Assembly (NCBI GenBank): GCA_002862435.1
Contig: PKDC01000028.1
Location: forward strand, 92,296 to 156,295
Length of the DNA: 64,000 nt
Reading direction: 5' to 3'
Origin: Pseudomonadota bacterium
Lineage (GTDB): Bacteria > Pseudomonadota > Gammaproteobacteria > UBA5335
Part shown: one piece after another, positions 49,571 to 60,261 of the stretch
Numbering within the stretch: position 1 is the stretch's first letter
How the letters are laid out: the number at the start of each line of letters is the position of its first letter
Translations under genes and position numbers: made by a program
Notes under the pieces: model-generated
What the model was told of the DNA's origin: nothing
The model's input: the letters and a program-made list of their open reading frames with translations, nothing else
The model's database searches: none

Positions 49571-50628
49571 TCTGTTTCTCCCGCAGTTTCTCCCAGCCGT
49601 CTCGACTGGAACCGCTCCCCTGACCCGCTTGAAGCGCTCTGGACCGGCACGTCTGCGCGACAAAATGCCGCAAGGGCGTGTTCCACCACAGCCCAACCGG
49701 CGCCGGGTCGGCAAACCTGCTCGCTCAAATGGCGCCGGAAGGCACGCGCGCCGGGTAGCCCGTTAAACAGCCCCAGCAGCGGCCGAGTCAAGGCATTGAG
49801 CGGCGTACCGGATGTCAACTCTCCCTGCGCATGGACCCCATAGGCATGCACCACGTCAACACGATCCGGGACGGGATGGGCGTCCCCATAAAAGCAGGCG
49901 TCGACGCCCGCGAGCCGATACGGGCTGTCATAGATCGCTCGGCCCAGCATGACGCCATCCAAACCCTCGCCTGCGACGCGGGCGGCGTCGAGATCGGTCA
50001 AGCCACCGTTCAGGATGATCTCGAGATCTGGCATCGCGGCCTTGAGCCGGTGTACCCGTTCGTACTGAAGCGGGGGAACGGTGCGGTTTTCATGGGGGCT
50101 CAAGCCTTTCAGCCAGGCCTTGCGGGCATGAATGATGAAAGTCCGGCATCCGGCGGCGGCGACGGTGGCGACGAAGTGGTGCAAATGGGCGTCGTTGTCC
50201 AGATCGTCGATGCCCAGGCGGGTCTTGACCGTGACCGGTATTCGCACGACCGCCGCCATGGCCGCAACGCAGTCGGCGACCCGTGCCGGTTCGGCCATGA
50301 GACAGGCGCCGAACTGCCCGCCCTGGACGCGATCGCTGGGGCAGCCCACATTCAGGTTCACCTCGTCATAGCCCCATGCCTGCGCCGGAATGGCGCAACG
50401 CGCCAAAGCCGCAGGATCGCTGCCGCCGAGCTGGAGCGCCAGCGGATGTTGAATGGCGCTGTAGGTGAGCCAACGCTCGGGCTGTCCGCGCAACAGCGCG
50501 CCGGTGGTGACCATTTCGGTATACAGCCAGGCATGGCGGCTGATCAGGCGCATGAGATGGCGCGCGTGGCGATCGGTACAATCCAGCATGGGCGCGACGC
50601 AGAAACGACGGGGAGGCAATCTGTCCAT
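49552..50628 (-). CDS. dusA: tRNA-dihydrouridine synthase A
   Basis: 358 residues. FMN-barrel with RRFCVAPMLDCTDRHARHLMRL at the N-terminus, LNVGCPSDRVQGGQFGACLM carrying the catalytic cysteine, KTRLGIDD, FIIHARKAWLKGLSPHENR and NGGLTD, all typical of DusA (U20/U20a). The last ~25 residues (SSGSGERFQSRRLGE...) are a nonconserved tail overlapping the acyltransferase start. Divergent from cbpA with 106 bp between. Confidence 0.95.
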   Translation of the reverse strand: MDRLPPRRFCVAPMLDCTDRHARHLMRLISRHAWLYTEMVTTGALLRGQPERWLTYSAIQHPLALQLGGSDPAALARCAIPAQAWGYDEVNLNVGCPSDRVQGGQFGACLMAEPARVADCVAAMAAVVRIPVTVKTRLGIDDLDNDAHLHHFVATVAAAGCRTFIIHARKAWLKGLSPHENRTVPPLQYERVHRLKAAMPDLEIILNGGLTDLDAARVAGEGLDGVMLGRAIYDSPYRLAGVDACFYGDAHPVPDRVDVVHAYGVHAQGELTSGTPLNALTRPLLGLFNGLPGARAFRRHLSEQVCRPGAGWAVVEHALAAFCRADVPVQSASSGSGERFQSRRLGETAGETEWERSY

Positions 50629-50734
50629 GCCGCTAGTTTACCTGCACTCGCAGCGCTTGATTCGGGCATCATCATCCCCACCCTGCCAGTGATCCCCCGC
50701 TGGCTTCACCCGCAACGATAAGGGTCGTCGCATC

Positions 50735-51628
50735 ATGCAGTTCAAGGATTATTACCAGACACTTGGTGTCTCCCGGGATGTTTCCGAAGAAGACCTGAAA
50801 AAGGCCTACCGGCGCCTGGCGCGTAAATACCATCCGGACGTGAGCAAGGAGGCCGATGCGGAGACCCATTTCAAGGAGATTAATGAAGCCTATGAAGTGC
50901 TGAAGGATCCGGAAAAGCGCGCCGTCTACGACCGGCTCGGCAGCCAATATCGCGCCGGGGATGCCTTCCGCGCGCCACCGGGGTGGGACGGTGGATCGCA
51001 GTTTGATGTTGAAGGAATGGGCGGTGGCTTCAGCGATTTCTTCGAGACCCTGTTCCGCGGCCAGGGGCGCCGCGGCGGCTTTGGTGGGGCCCGGCGAGGC
51101 AACGACCAGATGGCCAGCGTGGTCCTGCCGCTGGAGGAGGCCTATCGCGGCGGGCAGCGACGGATCAGCCTGTCCGGACCGGGCGGGACACGCACCCTGA
51201 ATGTCCAGATTCCCGCTGGCGTCATGTCGGGGCAGCGCATTCGGCTGGCCGGACAGGGGGAGGCCGGGACTGGGGTCGGCGCGGGTGATCTGTACCTGGA
51301 TCTCGAGATCGCGCCCCATCCGCTGTTTCGGCTGGAAGGGCGTGATATTTACCTCGAGCTGCCCGTGACCCCATGGGAAGCCGTGCTGGGAGCCACCATC
51401 ACGGTGCCCACCCTCGGCGGACCGGTCCAGGTCCAGGTTCCGCCGGGCAGCCAGAGCGGGCGCCGTTTGCGCCTCAAGGCACGCGGTTTTCCGGGATCAC
51501 CGCCGGGTAATCAATACCTCAGCCTGCAGATCCAGATTCCCCCCATTGGTTCGGATCGGGAAAAGGCACTCTATGAGGAGCTCAGCCGGATTTCGACGGG
51601 GTCGGTGCGGTCCCATTGGCCGGTGTGA
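50735..51628 (+). CDS. cbpA: Curved DNA-binding J-domain protein CbpA
   Basis: 297 residues. J domain at 1-70 with HPD in [17 protein letters not shown], a G/F-rich linker, and two DnaJ C-terminal domains ([39 protein letters not shown]). No zinc-finger cysteines, as in CbpA and unlike DnaJ. Co-chaperone of DnaK and nucleoid-binding. cbpM is not adjacent. Between its stop and the MITE (51629-51785) nothing was recognised. Confidence 0.92.
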   Translation: MQFKDYYQTLGVSRDVSEEDLKKAYRRLARKYHPDVSKEADAETHFKEINEAYEVLKDPEKRAVYDRLGSQYRAGDAFRAPPGWDGGSQFDVEGMGGGFSDFFETLFRGQGRRGGFGGARRGNDQMASVVLPLEEAYRGGQRRISLSGPGGTRTLNVQIPAGVMSGQRIRLAGQGEAGTGVGAGDLYLDLEIAPHPLFRLEGRDIYLELPVTPWEAVLGATITVPTLGGPVQVQVPPGSQSGRRLRLKARGFPGSPPGNQYLSLQIQIPPIGSDREKALYEELSRISTGSVRSHWPV

Positions 51629-51789
51629 ATCCCTGAAGCGGAGCAAGCTGGGCGCTATCGTAGAATCGAGCGTCGTGGTGTTATCAAGCTGAACTCTGCA
51701 TGACGACGACTTGAAGCGCAGTAAACCGCGAGTCGGTTGCGGTCAAGCAATGCGCGGCCAGGAACTCAGGAGCAAGGCTGGCGCCTTAG

Positions 51790-51942
51790 GGAAACGCTGA
51801 AATATTCAGCGTTTCCCGTAGCGGAGGGACGCGCTGCCAAGATCGGCGGCTGTAAGCTGCTGATCTTGTGAGCCATCGGAAAAACCATGCTTTTCCGATG
51901 GCGGGCGCCGAGAAATCCAGGATGGATTTATTCAGCGCTTCC
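51790..51942. mobile_element. 153-bp MITE-like element with TTAG target duplication
   Basis: Ends GGAAACGCTGAA (51790-51801) and TTCAGCGCTTCC (51931-51942) are inverted repeats matching at 11 of 12 positions. The element is flanked by TTAG on both sides (51786-51789, 51943-51946), a YTAR-type 4-bp duplication as made by IS5-group transposases. The interior folds into three hairpins: 13-bp perfect stem 51789-51817 (loop ATA), a stem around CAAGATC/GATCTTG (51838-51868), and an 11-bp perfect stem CCATCGGAAAA/TTTTCCGATGG (51873-51901). No transposase fits. The right duplication supplies the dxs stop codon. Confidence 0.85.
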
Positions 51943-53883
51943 TTAGTTGCCGCGACTGATGGCAGCGCTGGGAGGGAGCAGCCGGCGAAGGGCCGCGGCA
52001 ATCCCGATGGCGTCCAGGCCACAGGCGCTGAGTAGCTCTTCCCGCGTCCCGTGTTCCAGGAAGTGATCCGGCAGGCCCAGATGCGTGACGGGCACACTCA
52101 GGCCATGGCGGGCGAGGCACTCGGAGACGGCGCTGCCCGCGCCGCCGGCGACTGTGTTGTCTTCCACGGTAACCAGTTGCGTGTGGGTGCGGGCGAGTTC
52201 GATCACCAGGGCTTCATCCAGCGGTTTGATGAAGCGCATGTTGACCACGGTGGCGCCCATGGGCTGGGCGGCCTCCAGTGCCGGCGTCACCATGGCGCCG
52301 AAGGCCAGGACGGCGAGGCCTCGACCCGGATGCCGGATTTCGGCGCGGCCCAGGGGGAGGGGCGGGGCGTCGACCTGGAACGGGATGCCGGGGCCGGCGC
52401 CGCGCGGATAACGCACCGCAGCAGGCACCTTTAGAGCCAGGGCGGTATTGAGCATGGCGCAACATTCCGCCTCCTCCGCCGGCGCCATGATCACCATGTT
52501 GGGGATGCAGCGCAGAAAAGAAAGATCGAAGGCGCCATGATGGGTGGCGCCGTCCTGCCCCACCGGCCCGGCCCGATCGATCGCAAACACCACCGGCAGG
52601 TTCTGCAGCGCCACATCATGGATGAGCTGGTCGTAGGCACGTTGCAGAAAGGTGGAATAGATGGCCACCACGGGGTGCATCTCCTCACAGGCGAGCCCCG
52701 CCGCCAGCGTCACGGCATGCTGTTCGCAGATGCCCACGTCGTAATAGCGCTCCGGGAAACGTTTTTCGAATTCCACCAGGCCCGAGCCTTCGCGCATCGC
52801 AGGCGTGATGGCGACGATTTGGGAGTCACGGGCCGCCGCCGCGCAGATCCAGGCCCCGAATACCTGGCTGTAGGTGGGCTTGGCGCCCGGTGTGCTGGCA
52901 GGCAGCGTGCCTGTATGGGGGTCGAAGCGGGTGACACCATGCCATGCGACGGGATCGTTTTCGGCGGGTGCGTAGCCTTTGCCCTTGCGGGTGACCACAT
53001 GCAGAAACTGGGGTCCGGGACGGTTGCGCAGGTTGCGCAGGGTATCGATCAGGACGGGCAGGTCGTGGCCATCGATGGGGCCGATGTAATTGAAGCCCAT
53101 CTCCTCGAACAGGGTGCCAGGGGCAACCATGCCTTTCACATGTTCCTCGGCGCGTCTGGCGAACTCCCATACGGGGGGAACATGGCGCAGGACCTTTTTC
53201 CCCTCCTCGCGGATGCTGGTATAGAAATGCCCCGAGAGGATACGTGCCAGGTAATTGGACAAACCCCCCACGTTCGGCGAGATGGACATCTCATTGTCGT
53301 TCAGGATCACCAGCAGGTCGGCACGCAGGTGGCCCGCATGGTTGAGGGCTTCATAGGCCATGCCGGCGGTCATGGCGCCATCGCCGATGATGGCGGCCAC
53401 CCGGCGGCGCTCTCCCCGTGCCCGGGCCGCCAGCGCCATCCCCAGGCCGGCGCTGATCGAGGTGCTGGAATGCCCGACGCCAAAGCTGTCGAATGGGCTT
53501 TCTGCGCGCTGGGGGAAGGGCGCCAGGCCATGCAGCTTGCGGATGGTGGGCAAGGCCGCGCGGCGGCCGGTCAGGATCTTGTGTGGATAGGTCTGGTGGC
53601 CCACATCCCACACCAGGCGATCACGGGGCGTGTCGAACAGATAGTGCAAGGCAATGGTGAGTTCCACCGTGCCCAGGTTGGCGGCGAAATGACCGCCGGC
53701 CTCACCGATGGTCTGGATCAGGTAGGCGCGCAGTTCCGCCGCCACCCCAGCCAGCGACGATTCGGGCAACAGGCGCAGCGCTTCAGGGGAATCGATCTGC
53801 GCCAGCAACGAGGGAAGTGGGCTCATGGCACCGGGCGTCGTTGGGGAAAGCAATGGATTATCAGCCTGCGACGCCTCTGTCAT
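51943..53883 (-). CDS. dxs: 1-deoxy-D-xylulose-5-phosphate synthase
   Basis: 646 residues from ATG (complement of 53881-53883); an ATG 19 codons further in ([11 protein letters not shown]) is possible, and neither has a strong ribosome site. Thiamine diphosphate enzyme: [34 protein letters not shown] (GDG-N motif), transketolase middle domain with [15 protein letters not shown], and [18 protein letters not shown]. First step of the MEP isoprenoid pathway. Follows ispA by 34 nt on the same strand. The stop codon is the junction of a MITE insertion. Confidence 0.96.
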   Translation of the reverse strand: MTEASQADNPLLSPTTPGAMSPLPSLLAQIDSPEALRLLPESSLAGVAAELRAYLIQTIGEAGGHFAANLGTVELTIALHYLFDTPRDRLVWDVGHQTYPHKILTGRRAALPTIRKLHGLAPFPQRAESPFDSFGVGHSSTSISAGLGMALAARARGERRRVAAIIGDGAMTAGMAYEALNHAGHLRADLLVILNDNEMSISPNVGGLSNYLARILSGHFYTSIREEGKKVLRHVPPVWEFARRAEEHVKGMVAPGTLFEEMGFNYIGPIDGHDLPVLIDTLRNLRNRPGPQFLHVVTRKGKGYAPAENDPVAWHGVTRFDPHTGTLPASTPGAKPTYSQVFGAWICAAAARDSQIVAITPAMREGSGLVEFEKRFPERYYDVGICEQHAVTLAAGLACEEMHPVVAIYSTFLQRAYDQLIHDVALQNLPVVFAIDRAGPVGQDGATHHGAFDLSFLRCIPNMVIMAPAEEAECCAMLNTALALKVPAAVRYPRGAGPGIPFQVDAPPLPLGRAEIRHPGRGLAVLAFGAMVTPALEAAQPMGATVVNMRFIKPLDEALVIELARTHTQLVTVEDNTVAGGAGSAVSECLARHGLSVPVTHLGLPDHFLEHGTREELLSACGLDAIGIAAALRRLLPPSAAISRGN

Positions 53884-53917
53884 CAAGGATAGCCTGTGGC
53901 GCGCTGAACCGGCAGCT

Positions 53918-54820
53918 TCAGCAATGCCGATTCAGCAGTTCATCGGCGAGCGCACGCAAGGGATCGGCAGCCGCGCCGAAGGGCGCCAATTCGTCCAGTG
54001 CTTGCTGATGCAGTTGGGCTGCGCATTGCTGGGCGGCAGCCAGGCCCATTAACTGCGGATAGGTGGCTTTGTCATGGGCCAGATCGGCGCCTTGGCGTTT
54101 ACCCAGGGTCGCCGTGTCGACCGTGAGATCCAGGATGTCGTCCCGGATCTGGAAAGCCAGTCCCAGCGCCGCCGCACAACGGTCCAGTCCCGCGTATGCG
54201 GGTGCATCTTCGGGCAAGGCCAGATCCGCAGCCAGTCGCACCGCTGCGCAAATCAGGGCGCCGGTCTTCTGGCGGTGGATGGTTTCCAATTGGCGTTCAT
54301 CAATCTGCCCGGCACTGACGGCCAGGTCCATGGCCTGCCCCCCCGCCATGCCCAAGGAACCACAGGCGCGGCTCAACGTGCGGATCTGGCGCAGTTGCTG
54401 CGCAGCTGTTGGGCCATTCGCCAGGGGACGCGAGAGCAATTCGAAGGCTAGGCACTGGAGGGCATCCCCGGCGAGGATGGCGGTCGCCTCGTCGAATGCG
54501 CGATGCGTGGTGGGGCGGCCTCGGCGTAAATCGTCATCGTCCATGGCCGGCAGGTCATCATGCACCAGGGAATAGGCATGGATGAATTCCACTGCGCAGG
54601 CCGCATCATCCACCCAGTCCAGGGGAATGCCCAGCAGACTGCCGGTGGCATAACACAAGGCTGGGCGCACCCGTTTGCCACCTCCCAGTACGGCATAGCG
54701 CATGGCGGCATGCAGTTTTTCAGGTACCACATGGGCCGGCGGCAGGCGGGCTTCCAGCGCGGCGTCGGCCCGGCTGCGCCACTGGCCCAGGACGGGACAT
54801 ACGGGTGACGCGGCATTCAT
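53918..54820 (-). CDS. ispA: Farnesyl diphosphate synthase
   Basis: 300 residues, ATG overlapping the xseB stop. [10 protein letters not shown], first aspartate-rich motif [21 protein letters not shown] and second motif FQIRDDILD give an all-trans prenyl synthase of FPP type; spacing matches proteobacterial IspA. xseB-ispA-dxs is the standard gammaproteobacterial order. Confidence 0.95.
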   Translation of the reverse strand: MNAASPVCPVLGQWRSRADAALEARLPPAHVVPEKLHAAMRYAVLGGGKRVRPALCYATGSLLGIPLDWVDDAACAVEFIHAYSLVHDDLPAMDDDDLRRGRPTTHRAFDEATAILAGDALQCLAFELLSRPLANGPTAAQQLRQIRTLSRACGSLGMAGGQAMDLAVSAGQIDERQLETIHRQKTGALICAAVRLAADLALPEDAPAYAGLDRCAAALGLAFQIRDDILDLTVDTATLGKRQGADLAHDKATYPQLMGLAAAQQCAAQLHQQALDELAPFGAAADPLRALADELLNRHC

Positions 54821-55086
54821 CCCGCAGGATCCGGCTCGAAGGGGGTCAAGGGCGCTGCGGCGCTGGGCTGGGTCAGGGCCATCACACGCTGTTCGGCCTG
54901 CTGTAGGGCTTGCTGGCAACGACGTGTCAGCTGCACGCCGCGCTCGAAGCGCTCCAGGGACTGTTCAAGGGTGAGTTCGCCCCGCTCAAGCTGTTCCACC
55001 AGGGTTTCCAGCTCTTCGAGCGCGGTTTCGAAATTCAGTTGTTCGGTGTTCACGCGGCACGGCAGATCACAGGATTGGGGCTTCAT
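54817..55086 (-). CDS. xseB: Exodeoxyribonuclease VII small subunit
   Basis: 89 residues; the core LNFETALEELETLVEQLERGELTLEQSLERFERGVQLTRRCQQAL is diagnostic. Annotated from the ATG at 55086; an in-frame GTG before NTEQLNF would give a length nearer the usual 75-80. Helical subunit binding XseA. Confidence 0.93.
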   Translation of the reverse strand: MKPQSCDLPCRVNTEQLNFETALEELETLVEQLERGELTLEQSLERFERGVQLTRRCQQALQQAEQRVMALTQPSAAAPLTPFEPDPAG

Positions 55087-55363
55087 GCTGCCTCAGCGGT
55101 CGCGCAAAATCCAGTCAGGAGCGCCCGTGGAAGGCAGGCAGAGGAATGTACTGGCGAGGCTTAGTTGCGCACTGGCACAATGGGCACCGGCTCCGGAACA
55201 GAACGCTGTTTCCCATGGTCTCATGGCGCATGGCCCCAAACGTGGGGTTTACGCTTCACCCCAGGCAAATTGTTCAGGGGAGCGATGTCCTCCGGGGCAC
55301 GCGCAAGGACCCGTTTCAAAGCACGACGATCGACATGTTCCTTAAAGCACAACGGTGAGCGCC

Positions 55364-56251
55364 ATGACTTGGATGAAACGCATTTTTCTCTTCGGCTTGA
55401 CAAATATCGCGGTGATCGTGCTGTTGACGATCGTCATGCGCGTGCTGGGCCTGGATCAGGCCGTCGCGATACGGGGTGGAAATCCCGTTGCGCTACTTGT
55501 TTTTGCTGCCGTCATGGGGATGGGGGGTTCCTTCATTTCTTTGGCGATGTCCAAATGGATGGCCAAGCGCTTCATGGGGGTCCGTGTGATCGAGCAGCCT
55601 GGCAGCGCCTTGGAACGCTGGCTGGTGGACACGGTCGCGCGCATGGCCCGCGATTCGGGGATCGGTATGCCGGAGGTCGGGATCTTCGATAGCCCCGATC
55701 CCAATGCGTTTGCCACTGGCATGTCGCGCAACAACGCACTGGTGGCGGTCAGTACCGGGTTGCTGCAGCGCATGCTGCCGGAGGAGGCCGAAGCGGTGCT
55801 GGGCCATGAGGTTTCCCATGTGGCCAATGGGGACATGGTGACCCTGGGCCTGCTGCAGGGCGTGCTGAATACCTTTGTGATTTTCCTGTCCCGCATCATT
55901 GGCATGGTGGTGGACAATGCCCTGTCCCGTGGCGAAGAGCGCCGCGGCTCGGGTGTCGGGTATTTCGTGACGGTGATCGTGGCGGAAATCGTCCTGGGCC
56001 TGTTGGCCACCGTCATCGTTATGGCGTTCTCGCGCTGGCGTGAGTTCCGCGCGGATGCAGGGGGCGCCAGGCTCACCAGTCGCGCCGCAATGATTGGCGC
56101 CTTGGAACGTTTGCGCGAAGCCCACGAGCCGGCTCAGATGCCCGATCAACTGCGGGCCTTTGGCATCCGCAGCGGCGGCGGCATGATGCGTTTGTTCATG
56201 AGTCATCCGCCCTTGGAGGAGCGCATCGCCGCCTTGCGCGCCGCAGGCTGA
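55364..56251 (+). CDS. htpX: Membrane zinc protease HtpX
   Basis: 295 residues from ATG 55364; GTG 55355 and ATG 55373 (MKRIFLFGLTN, closest to the usual start) are alternatives. Two N-terminal helices, zinc motif LGHEVSHVANGD, two further helices and the third-ligand region REFRADAGGARLTS. Heat-shock-type quality control of inner-membrane proteins. No sigma-32 promoter was recognised in the 270-bp gap to xseB. Confidence 0.95.
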   Translation: MTWMKRIFLFGLTNIAVIVLLTIVMRVLGLDQAVAIRGGNPVALLVFAAVMGMGGSFISLAMSKWMAKRFMGVRVIEQPGSALERWLVDTVARMARDSGIGMPEVGIFDSPDPNAFATGMSRNNALVAVSTGLLQRMLPEEAEAVLGHEVSHVANGDMVTLGLLQGVLNTFVIFLSRIIGMVVDNALSRGEERRGSGVGYFVTVIVAEIVLGLLATVIVMAFSRWREFRADAGGARLTSRAAMIGALERLREAHEPAQMPDQLRAFGIRSGGGMMRLFMSHPPLEERIAALRAAG

Positions 56252-56273
56252 TGGGCGTGTCGTTTTGATGACT

Positions 56274-58481
56274 TCAGGCCCGCTGCACTTGCGGTGGCGG
56301 GCGGGATGTCCGTTCAGGGGAGCGCAGCACGACCTCTGGTTCCTGAACATAATGCCCTTGGAGATAGTGCACACCCAGTTGCCAGAGCACGGCCAGTGCA
56401 TTCGCGTTTTCCACATGCCCGGCGATGACGCGGATATCGTGGCGCTCGGCATGTTCCACGATCTGGCGAATACGGCCCTGGGCCTCCTGGCTTTCGGTCA
56501 CTTCCTGCAGCAGTCCTGGCGCCAGCTTGAGGAATTGCGGTGAGATATGGCTTGCCAGCTGCAGCGCATGCGGGCTGCGGCCGAAATGATCGATGGCGAG
56601 GGGATAGCCCTGGACTTTCAGCATCTGCGAGAGACCGAGCACGCTTTTGAGGTTGGATTCGACCTGCTCCTCGGCAATCTGCAGGTAGAGTGGCGCGGGC
56701 GTTGCGGTTTTCGGGAGATGCGCTTTCAGCCAATCCACAGTATCCGCGGCCACGATACTGGCACCCGACAGCTTAACGAACAGCCCTTTTTGATGGAGAT
56801 CTCCCTGTTGATCGCCCAGCACATGCAAGGCGTGCGCCAGCACCCAGCGGTCCAGTTCCGTGGCGATGCCGGTTCGTTCCGCAGCGGGCCAGAAGTCGGT
56901 TGGCGAGAGTTCCTGCCCCCGCTCATCCATCATCCGCAAACGCACCTCGTAATATTCCGCTGCGCTGCCATTGAGCGAGGAGATCGGTTGGTAGACCAGC
57001 CGCAGGGTATTTTGAGTCAAGGCCTGGCGTAGCCGCTCGGCCCAGGTGGCATCGGCCTGCTGGGTGGCCGCGACGGGGTTGTGCAATTTGGCCAGGCCCA
57101 CCTGCAGGCGCGCACTGCGTGCATCCGAGGCGGCACGTTCGGCTTCCAATAGTGCCGATTCCAGTGCAATCTCCTCTTCACTTGGCCATTCCCGCAGGCC
57201 AAAGATGCTCCGCATCACCCGGCTCTGCGCGCCGACCTCCACGACCTGCTGAGTCAATTGCGCCTGCCAGCGCACCGCTTGGGTCTGCGCTTCCTTGGTA
57301 TTCGACGCGGTGTAGACCGCGGCCACCCAGAAATCCCGCAGTCGAATTGCCACGCCGCCCTCAGGCAGCAGCGCCTGGAGTGCCTGGACATAGGCCTGCG
57401 TTGCAGCCTCGCAGGCGACATAGCCCACACTGGGCAGCAGTTCCGGTAGCTCGTCCAGCTGCACGGCAAGCAGGAAGCGGGAACCGGTTGCTGGAAAGGG
57501 CAGTGCCGCCAGTCGTTGGAGGTTGGTCGCAAACTGATGGGGCCCGATGGGCTGTTCAGCCGGGGGTGCGTCCCGCAGTTGCTCGTAACGGCTTTCCAGG
57601 TCAGCGAATTGGGTTTGGATGCGGGCGAGATCCTGTTCCAGATGTGCCAAGTGTTGCTGTTGCCGCAAGCCTTCGGCACGGGCCTGGACCAGTTCCCGTT
57701 CAATCGCAGGATCGGATGGCGGCGCGGGAATCAGGATTTGTACGCCCGCCTGGTCGCCAGATTGTGCCCATCCCAGATGCCACTGCATGGCAAACGTGCT
57801 GCCATCGGCTCGCCGTCCAGTAACGGCAATGGCGTCCCTGGGCAAACGCCCTTGCTGGGCCTCCCGCAAACAACGCTTGACCGCATCCCGGGAAGCGGGT
57901 GCGATCACATCCATGACCGGATTGCCCTCCAAGGCCGTCGGCGCGTCGTAACCCAGCAACCGAGCGTAGGCAGGATTAACGCGAAGATGGACGCCTTCAG
58001 CAACCCAGGCCATGGGATCGGAGGTATGGGTCACGAAATGTTCCAATTGGCTGCGCCATTGCGTCGCTTCCTGTTCCAGGATGAGTCGCTGTTGAGCCGC
58101 TTGAGTCAGCGTCACCTCCCGCAGTGCAACGGCGGCCAGTAACTCGCCGGCGCCGCGGTCGACCAAATGGGCGGCGCCTTGAGCAAGGGCGGCTGCCATC
58201 CGCGAGGAATCCGGACTGTCGCCCAAGGCGATGACTGGGATCGGCGGCTGGAAACTCATGGCCCGCGCCACGGCGTCCTTCAGGGAAACCGGGCCATTTG
58301 CTTCGGGGCAAATCAAGACATCGGGCCGGTCGCTTGTGAGGGCCTGCGCCAGGTTAGCGCTATCGGGCAGGTGCCGGGTGCGCACGCGCAGCCCCGCATT
58401 GCGCAACAGGCTGCCCACGCTCTCGGCCGCGTTGGGCGCGCGATCCACGATCCAAACCGAAAGCAGGGCGGGGGCGTTCAA
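56274..58481 (-). CDS. FimX-like degenerate REC-PAS-GGDEF-EAL protein
   Basis: 735 residues from TTG (complement of 58479-58481), chosen for AGGAGA 8 nt upstream. Order: receiver-like domain (about 5-125; VWIVDRAPNAAES, no clear phospho-acceptor pocket), PAS domain (about 150-265; VNPAYARLLGYDAPTALEG), coiled coil, a GGDEF-like domain with no GGDEF motif, and an EAL-like domain with EVR in YYEVRLRMM where EAL should be and IDHFGRSP where DDFG is usual. This is the plan of FimX, a c-di-GMP receptor for type IV pilus assembly that is not an enzyme. Sits just after epmB (4-nt gap), sharing its strand. Confidence 0.82.
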   Translation of the reverse strand: MNAPALLSVWIVDRAPNAAESVGSLLRNAGLRVRTRHLPDSANLAQALTSDRPDVLICPEANGPVSLKDAVARAMSFQPPIPVIALGDSPDSSRMAAALAQGAAHLVDRGAGELLAAVALREVTLTQAAQQRLILEQEATQWRSQLEHFVTHTSDPMAWVAEGVHLRVNPAYARLLGYDAPTALEGNPVMDVIAPASRDAVKRCLREAQQGRLPRDAIAVTGRRADGSTFAMQWHLGWAQSGDQAGVQILIPAPPSDPAIERELVQARAEGLRQQQHLAHLEQDLARIQTQFADLESRYEQLRDAPPAEQPIGPHQFATNLQRLAALPFPATGSRFLLAVQLDELPELLPSVGYVACEAATQAYVQALQALLPEGGVAIRLRDFWVAAVYTASNTKEAQTQAVRWQAQLTQQVVEVGAQSRVMRSIFGLREWPSEEEIALESALLEAERAASDARSARLQVGLAKLHNPVAATQQADATWAERLRQALTQNTLRLVYQPISSLNGSAAEYYEVRLRMMDERGQELSPTDFWPAAERTGIATELDRWVLAHALHVLGDQQGDLHQKGLFVKLSGASIVAADTVDWLKAHLPKTATPAPLYLQIAEEQVESNLKSVLGLSQMLKVQGYPLAIDHFGRSPHALQLASHISPQFLKLAPGLLQEVTESQEAQGRIRQIVEHAERHDIRVIAGHVENANALAVLWQLGVHYLQGHYVQEPEVVLRSPERTSRPPPQVQRA

Positions 58482-58485
58482 GTTG

Positions 58486-59556
58486 CTATCTCCTGGGCGG
58501 TGGCTCACCGCTGTATTCATCCATGGGTTCATGCGCCTGGGCCCAGCGCACCGGGAGAATCCGTTTGGCCGGATCGTTTGCCGCTTCCCGGGCCAGGCGC
58601 GGTACCAGATACCCCGGCAGCCGCGCCGCGACCTCGCCCATGAGCCGCTGGGCTCGCTCCATATCCACCTCGAAGTGGGCGGCGCCCTGGACCCGATCGA
58701 GCAGATGCAGGTAGTAAGGCAGCGCGCCCAATTCAAACAACCGCTCGCTCAGGTCAACCTGTGCAGTCACCGTGTCATTGATGCCGGCCAACAGTACCGC
58801 TTGGTTGAGCAGCACCGCTCCGGTTTGTCGGATGCGCATCAAGGCTGCAGCCACCGTTTGATCCAGCTCCTGGGCGTGATTGCTGTGCACGACGATTACC
58901 CATTGGAATCGGCGGTTTTGCAGCCAACTTGACAGCCGCTCGTCAACCCGCTCGGGCAGGACGATGGGCAGGCGGGTATGGATGCGCAGGCGCTTGAGAT
59001 GGGGAATCTCGGCCAGTGCCGCCACCAGTTCGGTTAGCTTCTCATCCGGCAGACTCAAGGGGTCGCCGCCGCTCAGGATCACCTCGTTGATGTTGGCGTC
59101 ATCGCGCAGATAGGCTAGTGCCTCGCTCCAGCGGCTGCGGGCGGCATGGGCTTCGCTGTAAGGAAAATGACGACGGAAACAATACCGGCAGTGAATGGCA
59201 CAGGCACCGGTCAAGACCATCAACGCGCGGCCGTGGTACTTGTGCAGCACGCCACCCGGCCGCCGACTGGGACCATCGCCCACCGGATCAAGGAGAAAGC
59301 CCACTGCCGGCATTGCCTCTTGCCCCAGCGGCAGGACCTGACGCAGCAAGGGATCGGCCCAGTCGCCCGGACGCATGCGATCGACGAAGCCGCGTGGGAC
59401 CCGCAATGGGAAGGGCGAGTGCCGGTCGATCGGGTAGGGGGCCTGCGCCGGATCGAGCCGCAGGAGTCTCAGCAGTTCATCCACACCCTGCACACCCTGG
59501 GCGAGCAGCGATTGCCAGCGCGGCGGCTGTGTCGGGGAAATGCTTCGGGTTATCAT
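58486..59556 (-). CDS. epmB: EF-P (R)-beta-lysine forming aminomutase EpmB
   Basis: 356 residues from ATG (complement of 59554-59556). Radical-SAM cluster [17 protein letters not shown] (CxxxCxxC), [13 protein letters not shown] and the PLP lysine region of the lysine 2,3-aminomutase family. It makes (R)-beta-lysine for EF-P modification. Divergent from efp, whose modification it serves; 132 bp between them. Confidence 0.95.
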   Translation of the reverse strand: MITRSISPTQPPRWQSLLAQGVQGVDELLRLLRLDPAQAPYPIDRHSPFPLRVPRGFVDRMRPGDWADPLLRQVLPLGQEAMPAVGFLLDPVGDGPSRRPGGVLHKYHGRALMVLTGACAIHCRYCFRRHFPYSEAHAARSRWSEALAYLRDDANINEVILSGGDPLSLPDEKLTELVAALAEIPHLKRLRIHTRLPIVLPERVDERLSSWLQNRRFQWVIVVHSNHAQELDQTVAAALMRIRQTGAVLLNQAVLLAGINDTVTAQVDLSERLFELGALPYYLHLLDRVQGAAHFEVDMERAQRLMGEVAARLPGYLVPRLAREAANDPAKRILPVRWAQAHEPMDEYSGEPPPRR

Positions 59557-59688
59557 GGCGCTCCTGCGGTATCCGTCACGGTTGTTCGGGATGGATGCAA
59601 AACGACGCATTTTGACACCCCAGCGGGTCTTTTGGCGGCGCCTTGGGCGCCTTCCGTCGATCCGCTCCATTTTGTTGACGGGACATCC

Positions 59689-60258
59689 ATGGCAATTTAC
59701 AGCACCAATGAATTCAAAGGCGGCCTCAAGGTCATGCTCGACGGCGATCCGTGCAGCATCCTGGAAAACGAGTTCGTCAAACCCGGCAAGGGCCAGGCAT
59801 TCAACCGTGTCAAATTCCGCAATCTCAAGACCGGCCGGGTGATAGAGCGCACCTTCAAGTCGGGGGACACCATCGAATCGGCCGACGTAGTGGAAGTGGA
59901 AATGCAGTTTCTGTACAGCGATGCGGACAACTGGCATTTCATGGTCACCGACACCTTCGAGCAACATGCTGCCACCCCCGCCGCGGTGGGTGAGTCGGCC
60001 AAGTGGATCAAGCCCGAGGATCTGTGCACCGTCATGCTTTACAACAACATGCCGCTGAGCGTGACCCCGCCTAATTTCGTGGTGCTGCGCATTGCCGAGA
60101 CCGATCCGGGGATGCGCGGCGACACCGCCAGCGGCGGCGGCAAGCCGGCGACCCTGGAAACCGGCGCCGTGGTGCGGGTGCCCTTGTTCGTGGAGCAGGG
60201 TGAGTTGATCAAAGCCGACACCCGCACCGGCGAATACGTTTCCCGCGTCAAGGAGTAA
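59689..60258 (+). CDS. efp: Elongation factor P
   Basis: 189 residues, ATG 59689. The modified lysine K34 is in KPGKGQAFN, followed by [17 protein letters not shown], and the C-terminal [12 protein letters not shown]. Binds the ribosome to relieve polyproline stalling. Followed after 3 nt by epmA. Confidence 0.97.
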   Translation: MAIYSTNEFKGGLKVMLDGDPCSILENEFVKPGKGQAFNRVKFRNLKTGRVIERTFKSGDTIESADVVEVEMQFLYSDADNWHFMVTDTFEQHAATPAAVGESAKWIKPEDLCTVMLYNNMPLSVTPPNFVVLRIAETDPGMRGDTASGGGKPATLETGAVVRVPLFVEQGELIKADTRTGEYVSRVKE

Positions 60259-60261
60259 TCC

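Noticed and set aside
51786..52097. A 103-residue minus-strand frame across the MITE and dxs end
   Set aside because: It is an out-of-frame read of dxs joined to the element; no start site or conservation is visible.
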